DNA from: Nostoc sp. FACHB-973
GTDB taxonomy: Bacteria; Cyanobacteriota; Cyanobacteriia; Cyanobacteriales; Nostocaceae
NCBI RefSeq assembly: GCF_014698115.1
Contig: NZ_JACJSJ010000031.1
Coordinates: 1-64,000, forward strand
Direction: 5' to 3'
Length of the DNA: 64,000 nucleotides
Part shown: piece after piece, positions 32,254 to 40,687 of the stretch
Layout: the number at the start of each line of letters is the position of its first letter
Numbering within the stretch: the first letter of the stretch is position 1
Translations under genes and position numbers: made by a program
Notes under the pieces: generated by a model
What the model was told of the DNA's origin: nothing
Seen by the model: only the letters and a program-made list of their open reading frames with translations
Database searches by the model: none

Positions 32254-34170
32254 TTAATCTTTTGTAATCACTGCTTGATAGCGACCTAGCGCAATTAAAG
32301 GAAAGTATTGTTGATACATGTGATACTTGAGATAAAAATGACAAGGAAAGCCGGTACCTGTAAAGTCTGCTTCAAACCAAGTACCATCCGACTGTTGAGT
32401 TGTCACAAGATAGCTAATTCCGCGTTCAATGGCCTCAAGCGCTAATTTACCAGTTGCTTCACCTGCTGCCAACAGACCAATTAAAGCCCAAGCAGTTTGA
32501 GATGCAGTACTGTTTCCTTTTCCTTTAAGACTGGGATCGTCGTAGCTGCGACAAGTTTCGCCCCAACCGCCATCTGGGTTTTGACATCCCAATAACCAAG
32601 TTGCTCCCCGTTCTATATTGATTTTATGCTTTTGAGGGTCAATCAACGCTAAGGCTGAGAGGACGCCACTAGTACCGTAGATGTAATTTACACCCCAACG
32701 ACCAAACCAACAGCCTTCTGTTTCCTGTTCGCCCAAAAGATAACTCAGCGCCCGCTCTAAGTTGTGCGGTTCAATTGACAAATTACAACCACCCAGCATT
32801 TCTATTACCCTAGCGGTAACATCTGCTGTGTTTGGGTCAATCATGGCTTTCAAGTCTCCATAGGGGATGGAGTTTAGCCAATCTTGGTCATTGTCCAAAT
32901 CAAAAGCAGCCCAACCGCCTGGTTTACACTGCATAGATGCAATCCATTTTAAGGCACGGGCGATCGCACCTTGCTTGATTTTTTCATTAGGTAGTTTGGC
33001 TTGATGTAGTGCCATCACTACCACAGCCGAATCATCGACATCAGGATAAAAGCGATTGTCAAACTCAAACGCCCAAGCCCCTGGTTTTCCCTGGCGATTT
33101 TTAACAGCCCAATCTCCATAGTCTAAAATTTGCTTTTCCAGCAACCATTCACCAGCTCGCACCACAGCCGGATCATCTGGTGCAAAACCAGAATCTACCA
33201 AAGCACGCATCGCCCAAGCTGTATCCCACACCGGTGAAACACAGGGTTGTACCCGGTAGCTGTCCTCTGTTTCAATTACAAAGTTGTCAATTGCTCGCAA
33301 CCCTCTTTCTACAATGGGGTCGTTTTGGTCATAACCTAGACACCGCAAAGCCAGCATGGAATTCAGCATCGCTGGAATAATGCCGCCCCAGTCGCCTGTA
33401 ACTTCTTGCCGTTCTAAAATCCATTTTTCGGCGGCTTTAATGCCTTCTGCCCGGAAAGGTACTAAATTCAGGTGTTCTGCCAACTTGAACCCATCATCGA
33501 GGGTGAGGAATAAATCTGTCCAATCGTTATTTCGGGGTAATCCCCACTGGACTCGATCCACACCTTCAACGTATAGTTCATCTAAGTTGATAGCTCCGTC
33601 AGTGAGAAAAATCGGTTTGCGATCGCATACAATCAACAGCGGTACTGTGCTGGAACGCGCCCAACTAGACATCTCGTAAATATTAACTGGAAAAGCTTTG
33701 GGCAATAGCATGATCCAAGGTGGTAGCGAGGGAATACCACGCCAGTTGTAACAGCCAATCAAGGCTAGGTGCAACTTGGTAAAAATCCGAGTTTTGCTGA
33801 TACCACCGCGTTGGAGAATAAACTTTCGCGCCCGAACCAGCGCCGGATCGTTTGCTGGCACACCTAGCAGTCTCAGCGCCATGTAGGCTTCTACTGAAGT
33901 ACTAAGTTCTCCGCCATCACCGTAGAAAAGCTCCCAGCCGCCATGCTCCCGTTGCTCTTGACGCAGGTAGTCTGCAACTTTGTGCAAAGGTCTGGTTTGG
34001 TCTGTTTCCCAAATCTTATGCAAAAGCACCACTTCAGCAGTGATGGTGACATTGGATTCCAACTCTGCCCACCAGTAACCTGCCGGATTTTGAATTGAAA
34101 GCAGATATTCTTGGCTAGCTGCGATCGCTTCTGCGACTTGCTTGACTTTTACCCTGTCTTGTGTTTGCAT
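32254..34170 (-). CDS. shc: Squalene-hopene cyclase
   Basis: Cyclises squalene to hopene, the committed step of hopanoid synthesis, at the membrane. From the ATG at 34170 (MQTQDRVKVKQ) it is 638 residues, the usual length. The catalytic DxDD motif is present as FYPDVDDSAVV; several QW repeats are visible (QNPAGYWWAELE, QTAWALIGLLAAGE, QQSDGTWFEADFTGTGFP). A start 10 codons upstream is possible but adds no conserved sequence. It is divergent from hpnB with about 125 bp between starts, which suggests joint control. Confidence 0.95.
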   Translation of the reverse strand: MQTQDRVKVKQVAEAIAASQEYLLSIQNPAGYWWAELESNVTITAEVVLLHKIWETDQTRPLHKVADYLRQEQREHGGWELFYGDGGELSTSVEAYMALRLLGVPANDPALVRARKFILQRGGISKTRIFTKLHLALIGCYNWRGIPSLPPWIMLLPKAFPVNIYEMSSWARSSTVPLLIVCDRKPIFLTDGAINLDELYVEGVDRVQWGLPRNNDWTDLFLTLDDGFKLAEHLNLVPFRAEGIKAAEKWILERQEVTGDWGGIIPAMLNSMLALRCLGYDQNDPIVERGLRAIDNFVIETEDSYRVQPCVSPVWDTAWAMRALVDSGFAPDDPAVVRAGEWLLEKQILDYGDWAVKNRQGKPGAWAFEFDNRFYPDVDDSAVVVMALHQAKLPNEKIKQGAIARALKWIASMQCKPGGWAAFDLDNDQDWLNSIPYGDLKAMIDPNTADVTARVIEMLGGCNLSIEPHNLERALSYLLGEQETEGCWFGRWGVNYIYGTSGVLSALALIDPQKHKINIERGATWLLGCQNPDGGWGETCRSYDDPSLKGKGNSTASQTAWALIGLLAAGEATGKLALEAIERGISYLVTTQQSDGTWFEADFTGTGFPCHFYLKYHMYQQYFPLIALGRYQAVITKD

Positions 34171-34295
34171 CAAAAACCGTTCAACCTCAACACTCAACAC
34201 TAGTTATCAACACGGTACTACAGGTGAAAAAAATTATTATCCTTTATCAGTAGACATAGTATTCTGTCTGAGTCACTGAAAATTTGCAATAGGTC

Positions 34296-35555
34296 ATGGG
34301 TCTAATTGTATTAGGATTGATGCTTTTATCCTTGACAATTTGGTTGGGATTACTGTGTTTTTGGGGGCAGTTTTGGCGGTTAGACCAGCAATTAGAGGTA
34401 GAGACGTTGTATACAACGTCTCTACAATCTGCAACGTCTCTACAATCTGTGGTTTGTGCGGTGGTTCCTGCGCGTAACGAAGCTGAATTAATACCAATCA
34501 GCTTGCGATCGCTCTTACTTCAAGATTACCCTGGTTCTTTGGACGTGTTTTTAGTAGACGATCGCAGCACAGACCGTACAGCAAATTTTGCTGAAGGAGT
34601 CGCCCACGCTGTCGGTAAACCCCAGCAATTACATATTATCTCTGGGGAACCACTACCTCCCGGTTGGTCAGGTAAACTTTGGGCAGTTGAGCAAGGTATA
34701 AAGAATGCGAGTTTATTCGCACCCGACTATTTTTTGCTCACCGACGCAGATATCGAACATGACGTGAGTAATCTCCGGCGACTCGTTGCTAAAGCTGAGC
34801 AGGAAAATTTAGACCTGGTTTCTGTGATGGTGCGACTCAGGTGTGAAAGCTTTTGGGAAAAACTATTGATTCCGGCTTTCGTCTTTTTCTTCCAAAAACT
34901 CTATCCCTTCCGCTGGGTGAATAATCCCAAAAATCCCACAGCCGCTGCTGCTGGAGGTTCGATCCTAATACGCCGAGAAGCTTTAGAGCGAATCGGAGGT
35001 ATTCAAGCGATTCGCCAAGCTTTAATTGATGATTGCGCCTTGGCTGGGGCGGTTAAGAGGAGTGGGGGAGCAGGGGGAGCAGGGGAGGCAGGGGGAGAAA
35101 GAATAACCGATGCCCCATACCCAATGCCTAAAGGTCGTATCTGGCTTGGATTGAGTACTTTAACTCGCAGTTTGCGTCCGTACAATTCCCTAGCGACGAT
35201 TTGGGATACGATTGCCCGTACTGCCTATACGCAACTGAATTATTCTCCATTATTATTATTGGGAACTTTGGTAGGGATGAGCTTAATTTATCTAGTTCCA
35301 CCTGTGGGTGTGATTTTGGGTGTAGTTTGGAGAAATTGGGCGATCGCATTTACAGGTTTATGCGGTTGGTTATTAATGACCTTGGCTTACTACCCGACAA
35401 TCCGCTTCTATAAATGTTCTTTTTGGTTAGCCTTTAGTTTACCCGCGATCGCTTTTCTCTATACCCTGATGACTCTAGATTCTGCACTCCGTCACTGGCA
35501 AGGACGCGGCGGCAGCTGGAAAGGAAGAGTTTATCCCAACCCAGATAATTTATAG
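34296..35555 (+). CDS. hpnB: Hopene-associated glycosyltransferase HpnB
   Basis: HpnB proteins are GT2 enzymes found with hopanoid genes; their acceptor is not established. The 419-residue protein has an N-terminal membrane helix, the GT2 core (VVPARNEAELIPISL, FLVDDRSTDRT, LPPGWSGKLWAVEQG, LLTDADIEH with DxD, and DDCALAGAVKRSG) and four C-terminal helices. Two stretches are repeat DNA in frame: 34398-34449 (a GTAGAGACGTTG palindrome encoding VETLYTTSLQS) and 35055-35131 (GGGGGAGCA and CCCCATACC tandem units encoding GGAGGAGEAGGER and following). The second lies just after the presumed catalytic-base region, so activity may be affected. Confidence 0.88.
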   Translation: MGLIVLGLMLLSLTIWLGLLCFWGQFWRLDQQLEVETLYTTSLQSATSLQSVVCAVVPARNEAELIPISLRSLLLQDYPGSLDVFLVDDRSTDRTANFAEGVAHAVGKPQQLHIISGEPLPPGWSGKLWAVEQGIKNASLFAPDYFLLTDADIEHDVSNLRRLVAKAEQENLDLVSVMVRLRCESFWEKLLIPAFVFFFQKLYPFRWVNNPKNPTAAAAGGSILIRREALERIGGIQAIRQALIDDCALAGAVKRSGGAGGAGEAGGERITDAPYPMPKGRIWLGLSTLTRSLRPYNSLATIWDTIARTAYTQLNYSPLLLLGTLVGMSLIYLVPPVGVILGVVWRNWAIAFTGLCGWLLMTLAYYPTIRFYKCSFWLAFSLPAIAFLYTLMTLDSALRHWQGRGGSWKGRVYPNPDNL

Positions 35556-35628
35556 TTGGGATTAAATTGAATTTCAAAATTGGTAATGCTAATCTAAAGT
35601 AAGTCTAAAGTGGTTGATTAAAAGAGTT

Positions 35629-35865
35629 ATGACAACCGCAACAGTAACAAATAATACCCTCTTAGTCCCCAACAAGCTGCCTTTTCTGGAATCGATTTGT
35701 TGGCAGACCGCTGATGTATATAGGTTTACTCAAGAACAAATGCTGAGCCGCTACGAGCGTGGTTGGCAATACCGTAACCTATTCAATAATCTTGAGGGTG
35801 AAGAACTGAATTTTCTCCAGAAACTCGCCAGACAGCATAAATCCTGGTTGCAAGTTTGTTTATGA
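35629..35865 (+). CDS. Small partner of AbiEii-like nucleotidyltransferase
   Basis: The protein is 78 residues from the ATG at 35629: a low-complexity N-terminus (MTTATVTNN), then mostly helical sequence (TADVYRFTQEQMLSRYERG, NLEGEELNFLQKLARQHKSW). Its stop overlaps the next gene's start (ATGA at 35862-35865), so the two are translationally coupled. It is not the typical AbiEi winged-helix antitoxin of about 200 residues. Position suggests an antitoxin-like partner; the family is not recognised. Confidence 0.6.
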   Translation: MTTATVTNNTLLVPNKLPFLESICWQTADVYRFTQEQMLSRYERGWQYRNLFNNLEGEELNFLQKLARQHKSWLQVCL

Positions 35866-36641
35866 CCTTCAGGTTAGAACACCATAATCAAATTCTCACA
35901 GTTCTTGAATGCTTAGATTCTGACATACTTAGAAAGGGTTCTGCTTACTTCGGTGGCGGAACCCTTTTGGCATTTGAGTTTGAAGAATATCGCTGGAGTA
36001 AGGATGTTGATTTTATCGCTTCTGTTGGTACAGAAGGCTACAAATACCTGCGTACAGTAGTATTTGAGGGTGGGCATGAAGCATTATTTCGGGATTTAAG
36101 TAAAATCCAAGTCGGACGTAGTACAACTGACCAATATGGAATTCGGATGATAGTTGTTGTAGATGATGTGCCTATAAAAACGGAAATTATTGCTGAAACT
36201 CGTTTTCAACTAGACCCACCAAAATATCCAAAATGGTCACCTGTTCCTTGCTTAAGTTTCAATGACCGCTTTACCTCTAAGCTGCTGTCAAATTCTGACC
36301 GTTACATGGATGACAGCGTTGAGGCAAGAGATTTAATAGACCTAGCAATTCTCAGACTGCAATCTCCAATCCCTCAAGCATCAATTCAGAAGGCTGAAAA
36401 AGCCTATGAGGTTATGCGCCCTTTAAAAAAATCGGTCGAACGCTTTCAGGAAAGACCAGATTACAGGGAGAAATGCTTTGTTAGCCTGCAAGTTGATCGA
36501 GTTCAGATACCCAAAATTATCGACGGTATTGATTTACTGTCTATAGATTTAGGTTTATCTCACACTCCAAGGGTTTTTCGAGAACAACATGATATCTTTG
36601 CTGATTTAGAAACACAAAAAGAAAAACGAGAAGATTCTTAA
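35862..36641 (+). CDS. AbiEii-like nucleotidyltransferase (DUF1814 type)
   Basis: AbiEii/AbiGii toxins are nucleotidyltransferases of abortive-infection or type IV toxin-antitoxin systems. The 259-residue protein has the nucleotidyltransferase signature FGGGTLLAFEFEEYRWSKDVDFI (GG-S-x...S/R-x-DxD type) near residues 30-52, a third acidic strand VPIKTEIIAE, and LSFNDRFTSKLLSNSDR...ARDLIDLAIL, which resembles the family's K-D-x-x-D-L region. The C-terminus is charged. It follows its small partner with an ATGA overlap. The molecular target is unknown. Confidence 0.75.
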   Translation: MTFRLEHHNQILTVLECLDSDILRKGSAYFGGGTLLAFEFEEYRWSKDVDFIASVGTEGYKYLRTVVFEGGHEALFRDLSKIQVGRSTTDQYGIRMIVVVDDVPIKTEIIAETRFQLDPPKYPKWSPVPCLSFNDRFTSKLLSNSDRYMDDSVEARDLIDLAILRLQSPIPQASIQKAEKAYEVMRPLKKSVERFQERPDYREKCFVSLQVDRVQIPKIIDGIDLLSIDLGLSHTPRVFREQHDIFADLETQKEKREDS

Positions 36642-36673
36642 ACAGATAACGATTGACCCTCGCATCCTTACCA

Positions 36674-37042
36674 TCACCAGCCTTGCCCCCTACCTCTAGT
36701 TGAGGCTGCTTGTTTACTACTGGCGGGGTCAAGAGATAATGGTTGAGCCGCTTTCAACACCGCATCCAGCAAACCTGGAAACAGCATCTCTAAATCTTCA
36801 CGTCGCAGTATATTAATGTGCTGTGTACCCTCTTTACGTGTAAATACTATCCCCGATTCGCGTAAAATTTTAAAGTGATTGGACATAGTAGACTTGGCGA
36901 TCGCAAAATCAAACCTCGCACAGCATTGTTCCCCCTCACTAGCCAACAGCCGCACAATCTCTAAACGCACTGGGTCGCCCAATGCATACAACACTCCCGG
37001 CAAAGAAATATTTTTTCTATCTGGATGATAAAGGAATCTCAT
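36674..37042 (-). CDS. rexT: RexT-like ArsR-family redox repressor
   Basis: RexT of Anabaena represses trxA2 and is released by peroxide through a disulfide between neighbouring cysteines. The 122-residue protein is an ArsR winged helix: [21 protein letters not shown], then Cys40-Cys41 (GEQCCARF), the recognition helix [17 protein letters not shown] and wing [12 protein letters not shown]. The vicinal Cys pair at 40-41 matches RexT, and metal-binding ArsR motifs (ELCVCDL) are absent. It diverges from trxA, with a perfect palindrome (37080-37096) in the shared gap. Confidence 0.88.
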   Translation of the reverse strand: MRFLYHPDRKNISLPGVLYALGDPVRLEIVRLLASEGEQCCARFDFAIAKSTMSNHFKILRESGIVFTRKEGTQHINILRREDLEMLFPGLLDAVLKAAQPLSLDPASSKQAASTRGRGQGW

Positions 37043-37079
37043 AGTTGCATTATCTCATCTAGTAGCATATATTTTTATT

Positions 37080-37096
37080 ATTCGATATTATCGAAT
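37080..37096. promoter_or_regulatory. Palindromic operator candidate for RexT-like repressor
   Basis: ATTCGATATTATCGAAT is a perfect 8-1-8 palindrome, 38 bases upstream of rexT's ATG and 28 upstream of trxA's ATG. Its position between divergent regulator and target fits an ArsR-type operator controlling both. Confidence 0.75.
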
Positions 37097-37123
37097 TATA
37101 GAATTAAATCAGGAAGGCAATTT

Positions 37124-37447
37124 ATGTCATCCATTACAAATGTCACAGAAGCCACATTCAAGCAAGAAGTCTTGGAAAGTGCAATTCCAGTATTAGTGGA
37201 CTTTTGGGCACCGTGGTGCGGCCCTTGTCGGATGGTGGCTCCGGTTGTAGACGAGGTTGCTACTGAATACGAAGGACAGGTGAAAGTAGTGAAGCTGAAT
37301 ACGGATCAAAATCCTACTGTGGCCAGTCATTACGGAATTCGCAGCATTCCGACGCTGATGGTTTTTAAAGAAGGTCGGCAAGTCGATACTGTGGTAGGGG
37401 CAGTGCCGAAGACCACATTAAATAAGACCTTAGCACAGCATCTTTAA
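37124..37447 (+). CDS. trxA: Thioredoxin A, RexT-controlled type
   Basis: A cytosolic disulfide reductase fed by thioredoxin reductase. From the ATG at 37124 it has 107 residues: [14 protein letters not shown] with the CGPC site at 32-35 and the cis-Pro loop [13 protein letters not shown] longer in-frame start (37025) is rejected: it crosses the operator and has no conservation. GGAAGG lies 8-12 bases before the ATG. It corresponds by context to Anabaena trxA2. The next gene on the strand is an SDR 190 bp away behind tandem repeats. Confidence 0.95.
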   Translation: MSSITNVTEATFKQEVLESAIPVLVDFWAPWCGPCRMVAPVVDEVATEYEGQVKVVKLNTDQNPTVASHYGIRSIPTLMVFKEGRQVDTVVGAVPKTTLNKTLAQHL

Positions 37448-37460
37448 TCTAGGTGACTGA

Positions 37461-37540
37461 GGAGTGGGGAGTGGGGAGTGGGGAGATGAGGGAGATGAGG
37501 GAGATGAGGGAGATGAGGAGACGACTTGTAGTCTTTTCCC
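37461..37540 (+). repeat. GGGGAGT / GATGAGGGA tandem repeats
   Basis: Two to three GGGGAGT heptamers and four GATGAGGGA nonamers in the trxA-SDR gap; related CCCCAGT heptamers occur near 37590-37612. Confidence 0.8.
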
Positions 37541-37640
37541 TTTTTCCCTATCGTCTTCTTTCTCAGTGTCTCCGTGTCCTCTTGTTCATACCCAGTCCCC
37601 AGTCCCCAGTCCCCGAACAAATTAACGGGGAAAGAGCGAA

Positions 37641-38435
37641 ATGGACTTGAAATTGCATGGTAAATCCGCACTGGTAACCGGCTCAACGGCAGGCATTGGT
37701 TTTGCTATAGCCCAAGGGTTAGCTCAAGAGGGTGTATCAGTGATTGTTAATGGTCGGTCTGACCAAAGAGTAGCACAGGCGATCGCTAAAATTCAGCAAA
37801 GTGTACCCGAAGCGAAAGTTTCTGGTGTTGTTGCTGACGCAGGTACAAAAGCAGGAGTAGAGCAACTTTTTCAAGAAGTTCCTCACGTTGACATCCTAAT
37901 TAACAATCTAGGTATTTATGAGCCAAAAAGCTTCTTTGAGATTACTGATGAAGACTGGTTAAAGATATTTGAGGTGAACGTACTCAGTGGAGTTCGTTTG
38001 AGTCGGCAATATCTGCAAAAGCAGCTAGAGCAAAACTGGGGGCGGATCATTTTTATTTCCAGTGAATCTGCCATTCAAATTCCTGTGGAAATGATTCACT
38101 ACGGCACAACTAAGACAGCCCAGCTTGCCATTGCGCGGGGTTTAGCAGAAATAACTGTTGGTACTGGAGTCACAGTAAACTCCGTCCTACCAGGGCCAAC
38201 CCGTTCAGAAGGCGTTGAAGATTTTATTTCCAACCTAGCGCAAGAACGCGGTGTTAGTCCAGCCCAAGTTGAGGCGGAATTTTTCCAAAATGTCCGTCCA
38301 AGTTCCCTAATTAAACGCTTTGAAACCAATGAAGAAGTAGCAGCGATGGTAGTTTACCTGTCGAGTCCCCTGGCTTCAGCAACCAATGGTGCAGCTTTGC
38401 GGGTGGATGGTGGTGTTATTCGGTCAATTGTTTAG
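37641..38435 (+). CDS. Short-chain dehydrogenase/reductase
   Basis: An NAD(P)H-dependent oxidoreductase of the classical SDR family, 264 residues. The cofactor loop is TGSTAGIGFAIA (residues about 13-24), with NGRSD after beta-2 suggesting NADP preference, NNLGIYEPKSF (NNxG), Ser in FISSESAIQ and the catalytic YGTTKTA (YxxxK). The full length and intact active site suggest a working enzyme. It sits in the oxidoreductase cluster following trxA; the substrate is unknown. Confidence 0.9.
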   Translation: MDLKLHGKSALVTGSTAGIGFAIAQGLAQEGVSVIVNGRSDQRVAQAIAKIQQSVPEAKVSGVVADAGTKAGVEQLFQEVPHVDILINNLGIYEPKSFFEITDEDWLKIFEVNVLSGVRLSRQYLQKQLEQNWGRIIFISSESAIQIPVEMIHYGTTKTAQLAIARGLAEITVGTGVTVNSVLPGPTRSEGVEDFISNLAQERGVSPAQVEAEFFQNVRPSSLIKRFETNEEVAAMVVYLSSPLASATNGAALRVDGGVIRSIV

Positions 38436-38439
38436 TGTG

Positions 38440-38606
38440 GGGGAGTGGGGAGTGGGGAGTGGGGAGATGGGGAGATGAGGGGGATGGGGGAGTGTGGGGA
38501 GAGAGGGGGGAAAGATTTCTTCCTCATCCTCGCACACTTCCAATGCCCCATGCCCCATGCCCAATGCCCAATGCCTAATGACTAATGACTAATAACTAAT
38601 AACAAT
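38440..38606 (+). repeat. Short tandem repeats between SDR and ene-reductase
   Basis: GGGGAGT units (38445-38465), GGGGATGAG-like units, CCCATGCC/CCCAATG heptamers (38545-38572) and TAATGACTAATGAC heptamers (38577-38600). Confidence 0.8.
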
Positions 38607-38621
38607 TTGGAGACACAACCA

Positions 38622-39734
38622 ATGAGTACTGACATCAACTTATTTTCACCTTATCAATTAGGGAATCTGGAACTACCGAACCGAATAGTGATGGCGCCGT
38701 TAACCCGAAATCGGGCGGGTGAGGGAAACGTACCACACCAACTTAATGCTATTTACTACACCCAACGTGCTTCTGCTGGACTGATTATTTCTGAAGCAAC
38801 ACAGGTAACTCCCGAAGGGCAAGGCTATCCCGGTACACCAGGAATTCATTCATCAGAACAGGTGGAGGGCTGGAAGTTAGTAACTGATGCTGTGCATCAA
38901 CAGGGAGGGAGAATTTTTCTGCAACTATGGCACGTAGGCAGGATTTCTCACCCTGACTTACAACCGGATGGAGCTTTACCTGTGGCACCTTCAGCCATTG
39001 CTGCTAAAGGTGAAGCCTCAACTTTTGAGGGGCCTAAGCCCTTTGTGACTCCCCGTGCTTTAGAAACTTCAGAAATACCACAGATAGTAGAACAGTACCG
39101 TCAAGCAGCGGCAAATGCTTTGGCGGCTGGGTTTGATGGGGTGGAAATTCACGCGGCTAATGGTTATTTAATAGATCAGTTTTTGCGGGATGGTACGAAT
39201 CAGCGTACAGATAAATATGGGGGTTCCATTGAAAATCGCACTCGATTTTTGTTGGAGGTGACAGAGGCGGTAACTAGTGTGTGGGATTCTAATCGGGTAG
39301 GAGTACGTTTTTCTCCCAGTGGGACTTTTAACGATATGCGTGACTCTAATCCGCTGGAGACATTTGGTTATGCCACTCAGGCGTTGAACCAGTTTAATTT
39401 GGCGTATCTGCATATTTTTGAAGCAATAGACGCAGATATCAGACATGGCGGGGTTGTTGTGCCTACTAGTCATATACGCGATCGCTTTACAAATACACTC
39501 ATCGTCAATGGCGGTTACACTCGTGAAAAAGGCGATGCTGTACTAGCAAACAAAGCAGCAGATTTAGTTGCCTTTGGTACATTATTCATATCAAACCCAG
39601 ATTTACCTCGACGTTTCGCTTTGAATGCACCACTAAATCAACCCAATCAAGCTACATTTTATGGTGGCGGTGAAAAGGGATATACAGACTATCCATTTTG
39701 GTCAACTGCTAGCGAAGCAGTAGCCAACTCATAA
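38622..39734 (+). CDS. Old yellow enzyme family ene-reductase
   Basis: An FMN enzyme that reduces activated C=C or nitro groups with NADPH. From the ATG at 38622 it has 370 residues with a TIM barrel: RIVMAPLTRNRA (FMN contact), LQLWHVGRISHP, the substrate-binding HAANGYLIDQFLRDGTNQRTDKYGGS (a His-x-x-Asn pair) and VRFSPSGTF, ending with IVNGGYTREKG and AFGTLFISNPDLP. Of the OYE/NemA subclass. GGAG lies about 12 bases before the ATG. In the putative redox-response cluster it would detoxify electrophiles. Confidence 0.93.
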   Translation: MSTDINLFSPYQLGNLELPNRIVMAPLTRNRAGEGNVPHQLNAIYYTQRASAGLIISEATQVTPEGQGYPGTPGIHSSEQVEGWKLVTDAVHQQGGRIFLQLWHVGRISHPDLQPDGALPVAPSAIAAKGEASTFEGPKPFVTPRALETSEIPQIVEQYRQAAANALAAGFDGVEIHAANGYLIDQFLRDGTNQRTDKYGGSIENRTRFLLEVTEAVTSVWDSNRVGVRFSPSGTFNDMRDSNPLETFGYATQALNQFNLAYLHIFEAIDADIRHGGVVVPTSHIRDRFTNTLIVNGGYTREKGDAVLANKAADLVAFGTLFISNPDLPRRFALNAPLNQPNQATFYGGGEKGYTDYPFWSTASEAVANS

Positions 39735-39903
39735 TTTTAGATTTTAAATTTTGGATTTTGGATTTAGATTTCTTGGATTCAAAGTTTAAAAAGGTCTGAG
39801 AGTAAGTGAATTTATACTCGCTCTCCTCCAAGTTAGATGGAAAAAATCTAAAATCTAAAATCTAAAATCCAAAATTGTTTAACTCAACTATCAGGAGAAT
39901 CTC

Positions 39904-40569
39904 ATGAGTCCAATCACCCAAATCCAACCTTTAGATGTACCAAGTGCGATCGCTCAACGTCGTTCAATCAAAACTTTTAAATCAGACCCCATCGCTCCAG
40001 AACTGCTCAAACAATTGGTAGAGTTAACTGTGGCGGCGCCTAGCAGTTTTAATATTCAGGACTGGCAAATTATTCTTGTACAAGATGAGGCACAAAAGGC
40101 GGCGCTAGCAGCAGCATCTTGGAATCAACAGCAAATTATTCAAGCACCTGTGACCTTTGTTTTTGCTGCCAATCCTAACGCAGGCGAACAAGACTTGACC
40201 CCAATTCTTGAGCAGGGACTCCAAACTGGGGCATGGAATGAAAAAACCGTAGACTACTTTAAAAACGCTATTCCCCAATTCCAAGCTGGTTTAGGCGACA
40301 AGCGGCGCGAATATGCCATTAAAGATGCGATCATTGCTTCTACCCATTTAGTGTTAGCAGCAGAAAGCCTGGGATTGTCTACTTGTTTTATGAACGGTTG
40401 GGTTGAGGAAAAAGTCAAAGAAGTGATTGGTGCTGCGGATAATCCAGATTTAGCGATCGCTGTTTTAGTTCCTGTCGGCTATGCAGCAGAACCACGCTTG
40501 AATCCTGGTCGTTTACCATTTTCCTACAACGTCTCTGTAGACACAATCGGTAATCCATATCAGGGTTAG
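39904..40569 (+). CDS. Nitroreductase family protein
   Basis: An FMN-dependent NAD(P)H oxidoreductase, 221 residues. The N-terminus AIAQRRSIKTFKSDPIAPELLKQLVELTVAAPSSFNIQDWQIILV is the family's FMN-phosphate binding region (RRSI/RxF) and substrate site. The C-terminal half contains DAIIASTHLVLAAESLGLSTCFMNGW and LVPVGYAAE. AGGAGA lies 8-13 bases before the ATG. It follows the ene-reductase on the same strand. The physiological substrate is unknown. Confidence 0.92.
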   Translation: MSPITQIQPLDVPSAIAQRRSIKTFKSDPIAPELLKQLVELTVAAPSSFNIQDWQIILVQDEAQKAALAAASWNQQQIIQAPVTFVFAANPNAGEQDLTPILEQGLQTGAWNEKTVDYFKNAIPQFQAGLGDKRREYAIKDAIIASTHLVLAAESLGLSTCFMNGWVEEKVKEVIGAADNPDLAIAVLVPVGYAAEPRLNPGRLPFSYNVSVDTIGNPYQG

Positions 40570-40579
40570 TTTTCTCTAA

Positions 40580-40686
40580 ATGGGGAGTGGGGAGTGGAGA
40601 ATGGGGAGTTAGGAGTTTGGAGTTAAAAGTTATTCTTCCCCACACTCCCCACACTCCCCACTCTCCCCACTCTCCCACTCCCCAAC
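40580..40686 (+). repeat. GGGGAGT and CACTCCC tandem repeats
   Basis: GGGGAGT units (40580-40608) and their inverse CCCACACT/CCCACTCTC units (40637-40683) that can pair into a hairpin, directly before the MFS gene. Confidence 0.75.
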
Positions 40687-40687
40687 C

